From assembly GCF_000208745.1 (NCBI RefSeq), contig NC_030850.1, forward strand, positions 4,639,507 to 4,703,506: DNA of 64,000 nt, read 5' to 3'. A program made the position numbers and the translations under genes. Below are positions 1-14,200 of this stretch, in pieces (position 1 is the first letter of the stretch; the number at the start of each line of letters is the position of its first letter). A model generated the notes under the pieces. It did not search any database, was not told the DNA's origin, and saw nothing but the letters and a program-made list of their open reading frames with translations. Origin of the DNA: Theobroma cacao (lineage: Eukaryota > Streptophyta > Magnoliopsida > Malvales > Malvaceae).

Positions 1-600
1 TTTATTTTTATTTAAACTTATAATACTAAATATAAAACTATAATACATAAAATATAAATAATTAAATATGATATATAAAATTAATTATTTATTGTTGTAT
101 AATCAAGATTGTTTAAAGATTACATATTCAAGATAATTTCTTTTTAACTAAATATAAAATGTAAAGCTCATAAACAATATATATTCAAAATAATTGTCTC
201 TTACATAATCATGATTAATAAAAAAATGATATATTGATGAAATTTTAAATAATAATTTAATACTATAACTTATTTTAAAAATTACATAATAATTATTAAT
301 TTTAAAAATTAAATTCATAAAAAAATAAATCTCACATAATAAAAAAAATGACAAAATAGAAGATAAAAATTACATATGTTATAACAAAAAAGAAATAAAA
401 AAAATATGATTAATGATTTATAGAAATTTAGAGAAGAAAATTTTTAGATTTAGAATATATTAAAAAATAGAATAAAAATAATAATACAAATTAAAAAATA
501 AAAAATTTTAAATGAGGAATTTGAAATATTTTTTATTTTTATTTATATTTATTATTAAATAATATAGTAAAAATTTTACATGATATAAAAAAAATTTAAA
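1..600. other. AT-rich intergenic DNA, no gene seen
   Basis: This stretch is dominated by A and T runs with many in-frame stops on both strands. Short open frames on the minus strand are Phe/Ile/Tyr-rich and look like chance products of base composition. No splice-like structure, RNA gene or recognisable domain is visible. Confidence 0.6.
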
Positions 601-1135
601 AATTTGGGACACCACACCCATACCTATAGGAGGCTCCGCCCCTTGGAGGAAATGTACTTGATCGGATGATTGACCAGCAATTGATGTGAAGTACGATTCG
701 CAGACACGATTCCTTCAATTTATTTTATTCTTTTTACCCCACTGATTGTCTGATTGATATTGACCAAAGCAATTCTTACCAGACATGGGCAGGCATGTGG
801 TGCCAGTAGTACCGTCTCCCTTGATCTCCGTGACCCCATTAATATATTAAAAAAAGGCTATACGCAACAAGGGCTGTTTCAATCCTCTAGAGTAACATTC
901 TTTCTTATTGCCCCTTATCATAGCTTTGGACAGCCCACTCTTCGCCCAGCAAACAAGCTTGATTGAGCCGAGCCTCTATGTCACCGAGCAAATTAGCAAA
1001 AGTAGCTGGTACAGGTCCAATTGAATGGGATCTGACCAGGGCCCAAAACTTCTCCAAATTCTTTCGTCAGCCAGTAGGCCACTATGAGCTCGTAACTGGC
1101 GCTGGTCTTTGGTGTTCTCGGGCTTAAAAGGTTCC
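601..1135 (+). pseudogene. GC-richer island with a possible histidine-phosphatase-like relic
   Basis: The island has sharp borders against AT-rich flanks. From about 765 a frame reads ILTRHGQA, then DLRDP, then a KGYTQ-like segment. The order RHG(Q), DP-LT and G-x-x-Q is that of the N-terminal end of histidine phosphatases (phosphoglycerate-mutase-like), with the RHG catalytic motif. The frame then breaks: later segments continue in other frames (a long open stretch from about 905 to 1025), and stops follow. It is therefore at best a decayed fragment with no start, introns or C-terminal half. The spacing reminds me more of fungal than of plant family members, but that is from memory. It could also be chance similarity. 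Confidence 0.25.
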
Positions 1136-3276
1136 TATTGCATAGCATTGCAACATGGAGCTCATTTTCTTTTTTTTTTTAATTAAATTATATGTATTAA
1201 TTGTCCTAGTAATTGTAATCACAATTAGATTAAACTCATATATATTAGATATTTTCAAATAAAAGATATCAAAATAAAAAAAATTATGTCTGTTAAAAAT
1301 TAAAATTAAGAGAAAGATTATGTCTATTGAAAATAAATAAAATAAAATAAAAGATAAGTCATGTATGTTGAAAAATATTAACAAAAGTGACTGTTTGAAA
1401 CAGACACAAACAATATTTATTAAGAATAGGCATCTAATCTTATAAAATATGACCCTCTTTATTGAACAAAATGTATATAAGAAAACAAAAGCTTTCATTC
1501 TTTTTTCAAAATTTCTCAAGTTTTCTTATATACTATTTTCCTGTAGAAAAATATTATAGAAGTTTGATAATTTTATTATACTCTAGTGAATGCTTAATAA
1601 ATTGATTCGATCAGTATCAAACGTTGTCAATCATTGAGTTTCATTGTATTTTCGAGATTTATACATCGGTAACTCTTTTGTACACTATAAATGGAGGCGA
1701 ATAAAACCTTAATGATTGTGGTATTGATATACGCCTTGAAGTCAAATTTTAAGTTTTATAATTTGGTGTTTTAACAATATATAATAAATTTTGAAGTTTG
1801 AAATCTAATACATTGCAAAGTCTATTATTAGCTATTGAAACAAAGCTATAACAAATTGCCTTTCTTTATTGTCCTTCAACCGTTCGCCATCAACCATGAG
1901 ATTGAAAATCAATCATTGAATTACAATTAGTGACAAATATTGAAATTGTAGTTGATTTCTGAATCACAGATAAGGACAGAAAAAATATTTGTTTCAAATA
2001 TTTATATAACTTTAATTAATTAATTAATTTGTAGATTTTTTTCATGAATCAATAGAATCCATTCTTAAATCTATTTAATACACGCAAGTCAAGTTAGAGG
2101 CACAAATAATTTAGATAAAAGGGGTGGAGCGATTTACAATTGAAAGAAAAAATTATGTAAAAAGTGATGATATTCAATTGATTGTGTTTCTATTTATCTT
2201 ATTATCAATATTATTATTCGCGATGAATGATCAATTTATTAATTATATTGTGTATATTCTATATTTTAAAATATTAAAAGATGATTTATTTATGGAAATT
2301 GGTTGGAGTACCTATTATTTTTCAATTATCACACTTTTTCTCATTTCACATTAGAGGACCTTATTAGTTTTCGTACCCCAAGTAAAACTATCTCAATTTA
2401 TGATTTATGAAACGGTGACAATACAAAAAAACATAAAAAAACAATTGCAAAAGCCAGTTTAATCAAACACACAATAAAATGGAATTACAATTGTCACAGC
2501 TGGCAAATTCAAGTCATACATCACACGAGATTCAATTAAAGTTTGACACGTAACACAAACATATCTCATTGAATAAAATGCAACCAATCAACCTTAAACC
2601 CTACATCTATAACACTGTATCAATCAACCTACATATTTATTGACCTTCGATATTCACACCTACATAGCATGAAAATTAAACTGTTTATAGATCTAGTGAA
2701 GCACTGGGGTCGGCAAATTATTATTTGGTTTCATTGTCTAGCATTAATTGTCAATTTGGTAAGTGGTAATGAACTAATCATGTTGTTTTTGGTTCACCAA
2801 AACTTAAGCAAAATTAACATGATTCTTCAATAATAATAAAATCAGAATAATGAGAACCAATTAACAATATTTATGATCATTTTATACATATATGTATATT
2901 TTACTTCCTTTTCGTTTTATATATTAGATTGAAAATAAATTAATAAATTCATTAAATTTTAATTAATAATTATATTTTTAATTGAAAAAAATCCAACCCA
3001 ACTATTTAGTATTAAATGTTTAAGCACATACGCTATCTGCACCTACATAATAACTTATGTTTTTTTTAATGCATAACGAATATGAATATTTTTAACTTAT
3101 AAATTAATATTTCATCTTAATAATAAAACCAACTACGTAATTTCAAGAGATTTGTAACAATAATAAAAATTATGTGCATACCAACATAAAGGTGAAATAT
3201 TGTAATATTTGAATCCATGGATTTGGACCCATAAGAAGACTCATTATGCAAAACATAGTACTATTTAATTTTATGG
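1136..3276. other. AT-rich intergenic DNA, no gene seen
   Basis: Long A/T-rich sequence with short stop-bounded frames. The plus-strand frame near 2124-2354 is only Ile/Phe/Tyr-rich low-complexity translation. No RNA gene, transposase or reverse-transcriptase fragment was recognised. Confidence 0.5.
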
Positions 3277-3753
3277 ATAAAATATTTTTACTTTTTAAAT
3301 TTTGATCGAAATTATATAAACGTTTATTAATTTTTAAAGTAGACATTCCATAAAAAAAATATTTTTTACTAAATATATAGGTCTAACCATTAGTTAACTA
3401 TTAACATTTTCGTCAATTTGCTAATGTAACAAAGTAATTTTTTATTTGATTAATTTTTATAATAATTATTATTATATAATTTATTTTATTTTTTTTAATT
3501 AAAAAAAGGCTCCCCATTTGAGGAGTACCAGAGCTACCTTAGGAAGCCCAACTGAGCATCGGGCTCCCCAAGGGAGCACCCTATTTTTTTTTTTAATTTA
3601 ATTATATTTTTAAATTAATAAAAAAAATAATATTTTATTTTTTTTATAATTTCTATTAACTATGTTTGTATTTTCAAGACGAAATGTTTATTTTAAAAAT
3701 TAATAAATTTTTATATAATTTTAATAAAAAATTAATAGTGTAAGAGTGTTTTA
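3277..3753. mobile_element. MITE-like element, shorter copy (hairpin-core family)
   Basis: This 477-bp AT-rich block starts with ATAAAATATTTTTAC and ends in the imperfect inverted counterpart (reverse complement GTAAAACACTCTTAC). Its centre, 3508-3585, is abruptly GC-rich and holds short inverted repeats with GCTCC/GGAGC arms: gctccccaagggagc at 3563-3577, and a weaker one at 3509-3525. The AT-rich flanks align by eye with those of the element at 53082-53676 on both sides of the core. No coding capacity is visible. A clear target-site duplication was not found. Confidence 0.5.
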
Positions 3754-4892
3754 CTTGAATTTTTTTGTGCATGCAAAAACAAAGAAATCATACATAAATG
3801 AAGTAATTTTGTCAATCTAGAGATAAATAATTAATGTTTAATTTTTTTTTTAAAAAGACATTGCTAGTGCAATTGTAGCATTAAGTCATGTATATTGTTT
3901 TTCGACAAATAAACAGGGAGAGCACTCTCCTTAAACCCAGAATGGCGGCATCTACACTCCAAAGAAAGTGAAGTTCATCATTTCAAAGATAGTGCCATGC
4001 ATCCTTTATTATTACTTTTTTTTTTGATGGTGAACTATTTAAAATGCTTTATATTAGTTCTATATGCTATGTGTTATCACTTGTATATTTTATATATATA
4101 GGGAGAACATTTTTTTAGCATTCATTATTATCTAAATTAAAAGTATATATTAAACTAAAAGAAAGGAGGTATATTTATTTTAACTTTTATTTTTTTAATT
4201 TAAACTAAAATAGTTTTCTCAAATTGGTTTATATTTGTGTAAATAAATATAAGACAAACATTTGAAATTGAATAAAGTTAGGCGGGTTTTACCCCATATC
4301 CAAGAGGACCAAGGCCTTCCAACGAGACAAAATCACAAGATCACGTTATTGCCAGCTCATCCAACAAAGAAACATAACTGAAATAAAAAACTCCCCCCAC
4401 CTCTCACCCAACCAAAAAAACCTTCAAATTTTCGAAAAAAAGCAAAGCAAAGGAAAGAATAATACGCAAGCACACGCTCGAAATTCAGATGCTCCTCCAC
4501 TCCCCCCTTTAAAGTTTGTCTAAAAATAAAACACAAAAATAAAGAAAAAGAAGAAAACAACCCCTTCGTGAGAGCGAGTCCCAAAGCATTTCCGAGCGCA
4601 CAGTTTCTTGCGTCCGAAATCTCCCCACATTGTCCCCTCATAAAATTCAGACAATGCCCCACTGTCCAAAACGACTTCGTTTCGCTGCCCCCAGTTTTTC
4701 CCATCCCTCGTTTATAATCCCAGAAGAGGGAAAAATGAGAAATAAAGAATTATAAAAAAATGAACCAAACAAAGCTCATCAAAAACTTCAGTACTACTAC
4801 TACAAGATTTTGAAATACCCAAGCTTTTTAGATTTGATTTTTTGAGCTAGGTTGTTTTTTTTAAGATTTTTAGTTTAATTTTTTTTTGAGTG
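3754..4892. other. Upstream region and probable 5' leader of the KAC kinesin gene
   Basis: AT-rich to about 4260, then more mixed sequence approaching the gene. A TATAAT at 4713-4718 is a weak TATA candidate roughly 175 bases before the start codon. The 115-codon minus-strand frame at 4357-4704 has no recognisable domain and lies in the presumed promoter, so it is not called. Confidence 0.4.
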
Positions 4893-7800
4893 ATGGGGGA
4901 GCAGAGGAGTAACAACAATAACCGGTGGAACTGGGAAGTGAGTGGCTTCGAGCCACGGCAGTCGTCGCCGTCGCCATCGTCGCCGGAGGAGCAACGGAGG
5001 TTAAGTGCTGCGCCGATGATGCGGCGGTACTCGATCTCGGCGGCGTCTTTGTCGCCTTATTCTTCGGAGTTTTCTAAGCAGGCTTTGGCTTCTAAGGTGC
5101 AGCGGTTGAAGGATAAAGTAAAGGTAACGGTGAAAATCTGTTTCGGATTGCGAAGTTTTCAAGTGATTAGTGGTGGTTTTGAGTGAATTAGCTGCAATGT
5201 GTTTTGATGGAGTTGAAGAAGTCGCTTTAGTCATTAACAATAAGATTTTTAACAAAGCACTATTTTTCATGAATTAAAATGCAATTTTTTTAAAGTAATT
5301 TCTTTTAATCTATCATTTTTTTTAACAAAGTAGGAAATGCTTTTCTTTTTCATGTCATTTTCGGTAAGGAAATGAAGTTTTGCTGGAAAATTATTGAAAA
5401 TTAATTGAGAAACTTAAAACACAGTACAAAATTTTAAGCGAATTTTGAAACTAAATCCTGATAAATCGGCTTAGTCATTAGTTTGAAGTGTTAGAAGTTG
5501 TAAAAATGGACTGGAACTGTTAATTAGTACTCATGTAGGAAAGGAAACTCAGTTAGTTGAGAAATTGTAATGCTGGTCAAATTCTTGTTACCCAAGCTAC
5601 GGGTCCTGCTTAGTAATCCATATTGAGTTGGTTTGAACTGTTGTAAGATTGTGCACTGTGTCAAGTGCCATTTGATAGGCCAGCTTTTACAATGTTTGTG
5701 TAGACTTTATTGCCCAATGAATGGTGAAGAGAAATGTTCCGCCCTCCCTTGCGGCAGTTTTATTGTTCTGAGATTGAATCCAGACATAGATGTATGCACA
5801 TCCTAGAGGGGCAATAACATGACTACATGAGTCATGCCCAAACAGTAGTTTGAGGTTGTGAACCATGATAGCTGGCTGATGATTCAAAAGTCAATTAGTC
5901 TCATGTTAATATTGATTACAAGTTCTGCCTGTTTTTCTTGAAAAAGCATTAAGGGATCTGTATCCGGTTGTCTGATGTGATACGTTTGTTTGACTCTATT
6001 AAAAAATTATTTTCAATGTTATCACGTGAGTTTTTTTGTTGCTTTGAAGTCTGAATAGATAGCATGCAAATTTAGGTGATTGTTAGAGTTGAAATTGAGC
6101 ACAAATTAAGAGTTAAGTAATAGCTTTTGACTCATTTCATATAAGTTAAATCTGAATGCAAGATTTTTTTTTCTTTTAAAAGTTCTCCAGCCTTCTTTTG
6201 AAGGCTAGAATCATGACTGGTGCTGTATGATGTCTTTGAGACCAGAAACTATACTGGGGTTTGAGTGAAAATTATTTTGGATCAGATGGATGCTCTTATG
6301 TGGTGATTAGCAGCATTCTGGATTATGTGATAGTAGTTTCTTGTGTTTGATATGAGTTGTTTCATTTTAATTTTGCAGCTTGCAAATGATGTCTTTGAGA
6401 TCAGAAACTATATTGGGGTTTGAGTGAAAACTATTTTGGGTCAGATGGATGCTGTTATGTGGTGATTTAGCAAGCATTCTTTATCATGTGATAGTAGTTT
6501 CTTGTGTTTGATACAAGTTGTTTAATATTAATTTGGCAGCTTGCAAAAGAAGACTACTTGGAATTGAGACAAGAAGCGAGTGATCTGCAAGAATACTCAA
6601 ACGCTAAACTTGATCGAGTTACACGTTACCTAGGTGTTCTTGCAGAGAAAACTCGTAAGTTAGGTAAGATATTAAGGTTTAGTACAAGTTTGTTTGGGTC
6701 ACATTAATTCATTCCTCTTTCTTCAGCCATTTAGTGCTTCGTTTGCATATATATGGGTAAAGTATATATACTCCACTATAGTTTGGTTTTATTTACTCGT
6801 TACACTTAATCACCTTGTAATTTTTAATACAAACACTGTGCTGTCCTGTTGGTTATGATTTTGTGCTCATGCGAGGAACTTTCGGATAACAGTCTTAAAA
6901 AGAAAAGTTTAGAAGCACATTGTGTTGGTTCCTTGTTCAAAAAGAATAAAGATGTAAAAGAAATGTGCTTTAAACCAAGCACTAAGAAAAAATGAGGAGA
7001 GCAAAATAAAATTTAATTATTTGATTAAAAATAGAAAAAGGAAACCCTTTTCTTTATTTCCTTAAGGGGGTGCTGAACGATGCCATTTCAGTCTTGTTTT
7101 AATACCCTTTAATGGAAGTTTCTTGCTAAAGCATGGAAATATAAGCATGAGGGGAGTTAAAGTGTGACGACCAAATACATTGGTAATGTGGTAATTAACC
7201 AAAATATAATGAGTTTATCTGCAATAGGATGCATTTGCTGTTGAATGGTATGGCACCGTTTTGTTAGGTTTGTCCTTAGTATTTGTGATTAGATATAACA
7301 GTTTGTATTCTCTATATCAGTAACCCAAAAAGGGGAAAAACAAAGTGAATAGCATTATATCTTGTACATTACTGCAAATTCATAAAATATCTGTATACTT
7401 CATATGGTTGCACAATCTTCCCATCTTCCTCGCAAGGTTCTGTTGTTGCTGGGTTCTGTTGATGGTTTTAAACTGTATCTAAATATAAATGGCAGATCAA
7501 GTTGCCCTTGAAAGTGAGGCTAGGATTTCTCCGTTGATCAATGAGAAGAGAAGGTTATTTAATGACTTATTGACAGCCAAAGGTACTCTTCAGCTTTGTG
7601 CTTTCTAAACTCTCTCTCCATCCTTTCTCACTTTCAGATATTCACTAGCACCCATTATGTTTCTGCATAGTGAACTTAAAATGTCGTGGTGGTAGTAGTT
7701 TTGTTTGAGAAACTAGATTTTTATTTCAGGAAACATAAAGGTATTTTGTCGTACAAGACCATTGTTTGAAGAAGAAGGTTCTTCCATTGTTGAATTTCCT

Positions 7801-8164
7801 GATGATTGCACTATCCGCGTAAATACTGGTGATGATTCAATCGCCAACCCCAAAAAAGATTTTGAATTTGATAGAGTTTATGGGCCTCATGTTGGACAAG
7901 GTCAGCATCTAATTTTGTTTATAATTTAAGCAAGAAAGGAATTGAACAGAATGAGTGGCTGGCATAATATGCACAGTACTTTTTATTGCTTTGATAGTGT
8001 TTATATGTATTGCTTAAGTATACAATGTTCAAAATCTTCTCTGCAGCTGAGCTATTCAGTGATGTTCAGCCATTTGTGCAATCAGCTTTGGATGGATATA
8101 ATATTTCCATATTTGCTTATGGACAAACGCGGTCGGGAAAGACACACACGATGGTTGTTCCACC

Positions 8165-8215
<51 letters not shown>

Positions 8216-11200
8216 GTGTGCACAAGTATGTATGTATGTATCTATAAATATAAAACTAGACTAACTACGTGTTTACTTTGGATGGATTGGTGATTCTAAA
8301 TCATCCTAAGGTTATTTCTTTTTTCTTTTAATTTTCATAAACATGCTGGATACATCAAATATGATGGTCTAGATATGCATGTTTGTCAAAGTAGTGGTGT
8401 TTACTTTCTCCAATGGAGCACATTGTATCACAAGTTATGTCTTTCTAGGCCTCTCTATTATATCTATGGTTTCTCTGTCTTCCGAGTTTTTAATGTGGAA
8501 AGTCTGCTGTCTTTGACCGGTCTGTCTGTTTGTGTATGGATGATTAGAATGACTAGTGTACTTTGGATGGATTGGTGATTCGTCATCATTCTATATGATA
8601 TTTTCATTTTTCCCCCTTTTTCTATTGTTTTGGTTTTTAAATTATGTTTTATGTTGGGTTATATCAAACAAATTGATTAGGATATTCATGTTGACCTGAC
8701 TAAGAGGTCTTCACTTTCATTAATGGAGTGCCTAGTGTCATGGGACTTTTGTCTATTGACAGCATCTCTAGAATATTAATATTGGCCTGTCTTTTTTTGA
8801 CATGCTTTCATTTCTCTCAGGAAGGATCTAGCCATGACCGTGGCTTATATGCTCGTTGTTTTGAGGAGCTATTTGATTTAGCCAACTCAGATTCAACTTC
8901 AACTTCTAAATTTAATTTCTCAGTCACAGCCTTTGATCTCTATAATGAACAGGTGTCTTCACTGTTTTCACTCACCATATACTTACTTTCTCTACTGATT
9001 GTTTAAATGGGAACATGGTCCTATTGAAGTATGTTAATGCAGACTGTTTAAATTTTGTTACAGATAAGGGATTTGCTCTCAGAATCAGGGAGTACTTTAC
9101 CAAAGGTTCACTTGGGATTACCAGAATCTTCTGTAGAACTTGTGCAGGACAAAGTTGATAACCCATTGGACTTCTCTAAAGTCCTGAAAGCAGCATTCCA
9201 AAGCCGGGGAAGTGACACATCAAAGTTCAATGTTTCTCATTTGTACGGCCTAAAGCCTGTACTTTCAACCTCTCTTTCCTCATTCAAAGTATTGGGCATG
9301 CTATTTGATAGAGTTAATTCTATGAAAACAAATTGTTCGTTGTTTCTCCTCTGCCCAGTCCTCTCAACTCTAGCATGATCAGTAATATTTTGATATGTAG
9401 ACTTATGGTCAATTGACCAGTAATGATCAAACCATTCACTCAAAATGTCTATTTGAGGGAATAAAATTTTATGTTAAACGCATTATCAAAGTTTTTAGCT
9501 TGATTGGTTTTATACCAACATTTTGGTTGAGATGTGGAAAAACAATTGATTCTTCTATTTCTTTTGTCCATTAATCACCTATAGTTTTCATACTGAGTGT
9601 CATATATTTAAGTTTTGTGGATTTCTTGTGTTGCATTTGTCAGGATCATCACGTTGCACATATATTATAACAATCTGATCAGTGGAGAAAACATATACAG
9701 CAAGCTTTCTCTTGTTGACTTGGCTGGAAGTGAAGGTCAAATTTTGGAAGATGATAGTGGGGAGCGTGTGACAGACTTGCTGCATGTTATGAAATCACTT
9801 TCAGCGTATGTCATCTTGACTATTATTTTTTCCTGTATTGATATCATGTTTTCTGCTTGCTTAACGATCATGGAAGGCTGCATGCATTGAAGTTTCATTG
9901 CTCTGCTACCTCCTCTTTGGAAAAGCTCAAGGATTAAGGCAGTGCATTAAATGCATTCGACTAATTATTGCTGACAACTTACAAAAAAATGAAGTAGCCT
10001 TTTTTTCCTTCTATGTTCTCAATTGACAAAAAATGTTATTATATCAAAGGTGGTTGTTGGAAGTTTCAAGATAATTGGTCTTTTTCTTTTGGTGATGGAC
10101 AAATATTTTTTGGACACCACAAAGTAGAAATGAACAGAGACAGCTACTGAAAGATGGAGGGAGTGCATGTGTATACTGGGTTTTCTGCTCCCTTTTTCTT
10201 CATACAACCATTTCTGGTCAAATAACAAGCTATCTCAACTTTATGTTTGTGATTTGGAAATAAAATTATTGCTAGTATTTATTAGAAAGGTTTGCTTTCT
10301 CTTTCATGTGAAGTATGTGCAGAAGGAGATTGTACTTTTTATCTAATTATGTTAAATGATATCTATCTCTCTCAATTTCAGACTGCTTTCCAGTTTTTCT
10401 GATTTTACTTTCACCATTTCTGCCCCGTTGTTGCATGTGTAGGTTGGGAGATGTTTTATCTTCTTTGACCTCAAAGAAGGATACTATTCCTTATGAAAAT
10501 TCAATGCTAACCAATATACTTGCAGACTCGCTAGGTATCCTGCTGATTCTTATATATGTGAGCTTTACTGTCACTTTGTTATGCTTAGAATGGCACTGAA
10601 AAATTAGATTTCATTTAATGCTTTTGTCTTCCACCTTGTTTTCACGTGTATAGTTGTTTACATCAAAGCAGAGTCTGATGGCAAAATGTGCCAGAGTTGT
10701 GGTGGTAGGAGTGCCAAAAGGAGAATTTGTTGGTTTCATTGCCTCTTTTTTCTATTTGTTGAGGTCTATTTTGCTGCAGTAGTTAATTTTGGCTCTCCTG
10801 TCCCCTACTGCAAACAACAGGATTTAAGAGAGTAGAACAGCTAAGAGAAGGGTTTATGCTGGATAGATATTCTCAATAATAAGGAACAAAAATTTGTAAT
10901 AATCTTCCCTACCTGTCAAACAGAATATAAGATGCGCAATTATGTAAAAGAGCTGCATGTCTTACCTTTATAGCATATGATAATTTTGTTCATTATGCTC
11001 TCAGAAAACCCTGGCGTTCCTCTTTTTAAACATACTGCAAAATTCTGTACATGGTTTTGTAAAAGATTTATGTTTTATAGCTTTATCATGAAATAAGTTT
11101 TCCCTCATTTTAGTCCCATATTTATACTGAATTTATGCAACCTGAATTTAATTGATCAAGTAACATTCTTTTGGTTTGTCATACACATTATATGGCTGAA

Positions 11201-14200
11201 GTCTAGCTTGCTCACTGGCAAAGTTGTCATTTATTAAAAGTTTATCAAATTTACCAAACAGAAATTCTACCAAGCGGTCTAGAATATCTAAGTGGTCTCA
11301 TTAATGCAACTACCCTGCATCCTAAATCATGTGGGCTGGCTATCGCACTCCTCTTATCTTTTTGTTCTACTGGTTAATCATAAATGTTTGGTATGTCAAA
11401 GTTTCTTTCGTAATCCACAGAGTTCTTTCTTTATACCTTTTACCAATTCAACTTTCTGAACCAAGTTATCATTGTTAATCTGTCTCTCTTCCCTCCATCT
11501 TTCTGAAACATATTTCTTTCTGCAGGAGGAAGCTCAAAACGTTTGATGATAGTTAACATTTGTCCAAATGTTCCAAATCTGTCTGAGACATTATCATCTC
11601 TCAATTTTGCTGCACGAGCTCGAAACTCTGTACTAAGCCTTGGAAATCGAGATACTATTAAGAAATGGAGAGATGTTGTAAGTCACTATTATTGATTTCT
11701 GAGTAAACTGCTTATTTTACACTATCAACTAGTGTTTGTGTATGTGCTCTTTTTCAATGAACTGGTATATGCTGCTGCAAGCAGAATTAAGTTAGTAAAT
11801 TTTATTTGAAGGAAAGAGTTTTACCTACTAGCTGGTCAATACTCATTTTGAAGGTTAGGAGAAAGAGAGAACCGATGGGCCAGGAACAACCTTAGGGGAG
11901 TAAGAGAAACAAATAAACCAAGTAGTAGTTCAACAAAGTTGAAGCCGAGAATTGACTTGATGTCACTTCAGTTTTTGTTTCCCTTTTCCTTTTCCTCAGA
12001 AATAAAGTTTATGAAATTTCTTCTCTGAAATCCATAAGAAATGTTCTCTTGCTGCCAATACATTGAATCACTGATGCAAGAACAATTATTGGAATGTACA
12101 TCTTTATAGCTTGCAATTCTTCTCCTAGGCAAATGATGCACGCAAGGAGCTCTATGATAAGGACAAGGAAATTCAAGATCTGAAACAAGAGGTTTTGGGG
12201 CTAAAACAAGCACTTAAGGAGTCAAATGATCAGTGTGTCCTACTATTCAATGAAGTTCAGAAGGCGTGGAAAGTTTCTTTTACTCTGCAGTCAGATCTAA
12301 AGGTTTTGTAACTTCTGAGTTTGGTTTTTCTGATGTTAAATATTACGTGACAGGTTGACTTGTTTTTGACATTTCCAGGTTGGATCTTTTTGTTGCTAGC
12401 ATACTTTACACCCCCTAGCACCTATCTCTATTTTTGTTTTTGGTGATGTCAGCCCCATCCTCCCCTTTCCTCTTGCTTTATGACTTTCAACTGTCTGTTG
12501 GAAGTTCCTTTTACTATTTAAGTCATCATATGACTATCTCATGACCATTTCATATTGTTTTCATGACAGAATGGTTTAGATGGCATGCATTCTTGGTTCT
12601 TCAATGTTTACCCACGTGCAAATGAGAAATGCTTGTTTTAGGGGCATTTTTGTAAGGTTTAAGTAATAAAGTAATTGGTGCTTCTTCCTTTTTTTTTTTA
12701 AGAAGGGGAGGGGGTTGAAGTATTGTCTTTCAGGTTCAGCATTATATATTGTTTTATGCATGACAATTGTATGCTATTGTCTATTTTGTCTTGACTTTGG
12801 GCATGCATCTTGCTAAACTATTTAAGTAATATTTCATGATGCAGTCTGAGAATGTTATGCTTGCCGACAAGCATAAGATAGAGAAGGAACAGAATGCACA
12901 GCTCAGAAATCAAGTAGCTCAATTGCTACAGTCAGAACAAGACCAAAAAGTGCAAATGCAACAATATGATTCAATGATTCAGACATTGCAGGTTAGTTTT
13001 AGATCAATCCCCATGACCTCCCACATATATATATTAGTGTCTCTGTATGTATGTATGGATCCATATACTTTTCGTGTAAATAAAACTGAGAAAAGATGAA
13101 TTTGGTTTAAATTTGTGATTAAGGAATTCACACATCCATATTCTGTTCTACATATCAAGATATTTCATGTCTATATGGTTGCTTTCTAACATAAACCTCA
13201 TGATATAGGCAAAACTTAAAAGTCTTGAATCACAACTCAATGAAGCCATTCATTCTAGTGAGGGTAAGTCCTTTAGCTCAGAAATGGCTGGAGTTTCAAC
13301 AATATCCAAAACAGCAGCAGATGGTATGGATTCTTCCGCTGTAACCAAGAAACTTGAGGAAGAACTCAAGAAACGTGATGCACTGATTGAGGTCTGCTGA
13401 ACTTCACCATAAATCCTTGAATTTTAATATTCTTGTTGTTCATTTATGTTGAAGTACTATGTTTAGTGATGTGCGTTACTTCAAAAGTTTTGGTGTTCAC
13501 CTTATCTTTTTGTTGGATATATAAGATGTGATGTCAGAGGTTGTTGCTTGCTTTTTAAGGCTAGAAACAAAACAGGAAATCCTATGTAAAATAACTGTAC
13601 TCCAGTCGAAAATCTATCTATTAATTAGGAAACATCATTAAACTTTGTTACTCATTTATTGCACCTTTTCTTTTGTAATTTTCTATAAATTTTGTGCTCT
13701 TTATTTGGGGTATAGATTAGGAATGTTTTGAATGCGTCATTGACTTTTAAAGAGGACAACGTAGCGGGACCTCGTAGAATGTACATGTGGCAGAATGGAG
13801 TGGGACCGAGAGAGTGGCTGAATTAGGATGCTGAGGTATATGTTTTCAGAGAAAAGACCCATCCATATGAGCTATGTTGTAGTTATTCTGAAAAACAGTA
13901 CCAATCCCTTATTAGTCAAGCTAAGCATGGGTAGCAGGCTTGTATTGCAGTAATTTGCTCTAGATGCAGCAACATGGTGAAAGATTTACTGAAACGAAGT
14001 CCTCAGTGGTTGGATAAGGATAATATGAGTTTGAGAAATTAGTTATTTATTATTATTTTTTGTGATTTGGGAAAGGGAGGATTTGAATCCTACTCTTTCG
14101 GCGGATGAATTATACACCAACCATTAAACCAAATGCTCGGGTGCTGAGAATTAGTTATTCCCTTTGCCTTGCAGACTTTGGGCTGATAAAAATACGAACA

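Noticed and set aside
1124..1519. Minus-strand open frame of 131 codons
   Set aside because: Ile/Phe/Tyr-rich translation of AT-rich DNA with no recognisable family.
4357..4704. Minus-strand open frame of 115 codons upstream of KAC
   Set aside because: Gly/Phe-rich translation without a domain, located in the presumed KAC promoter, with no splice partners.
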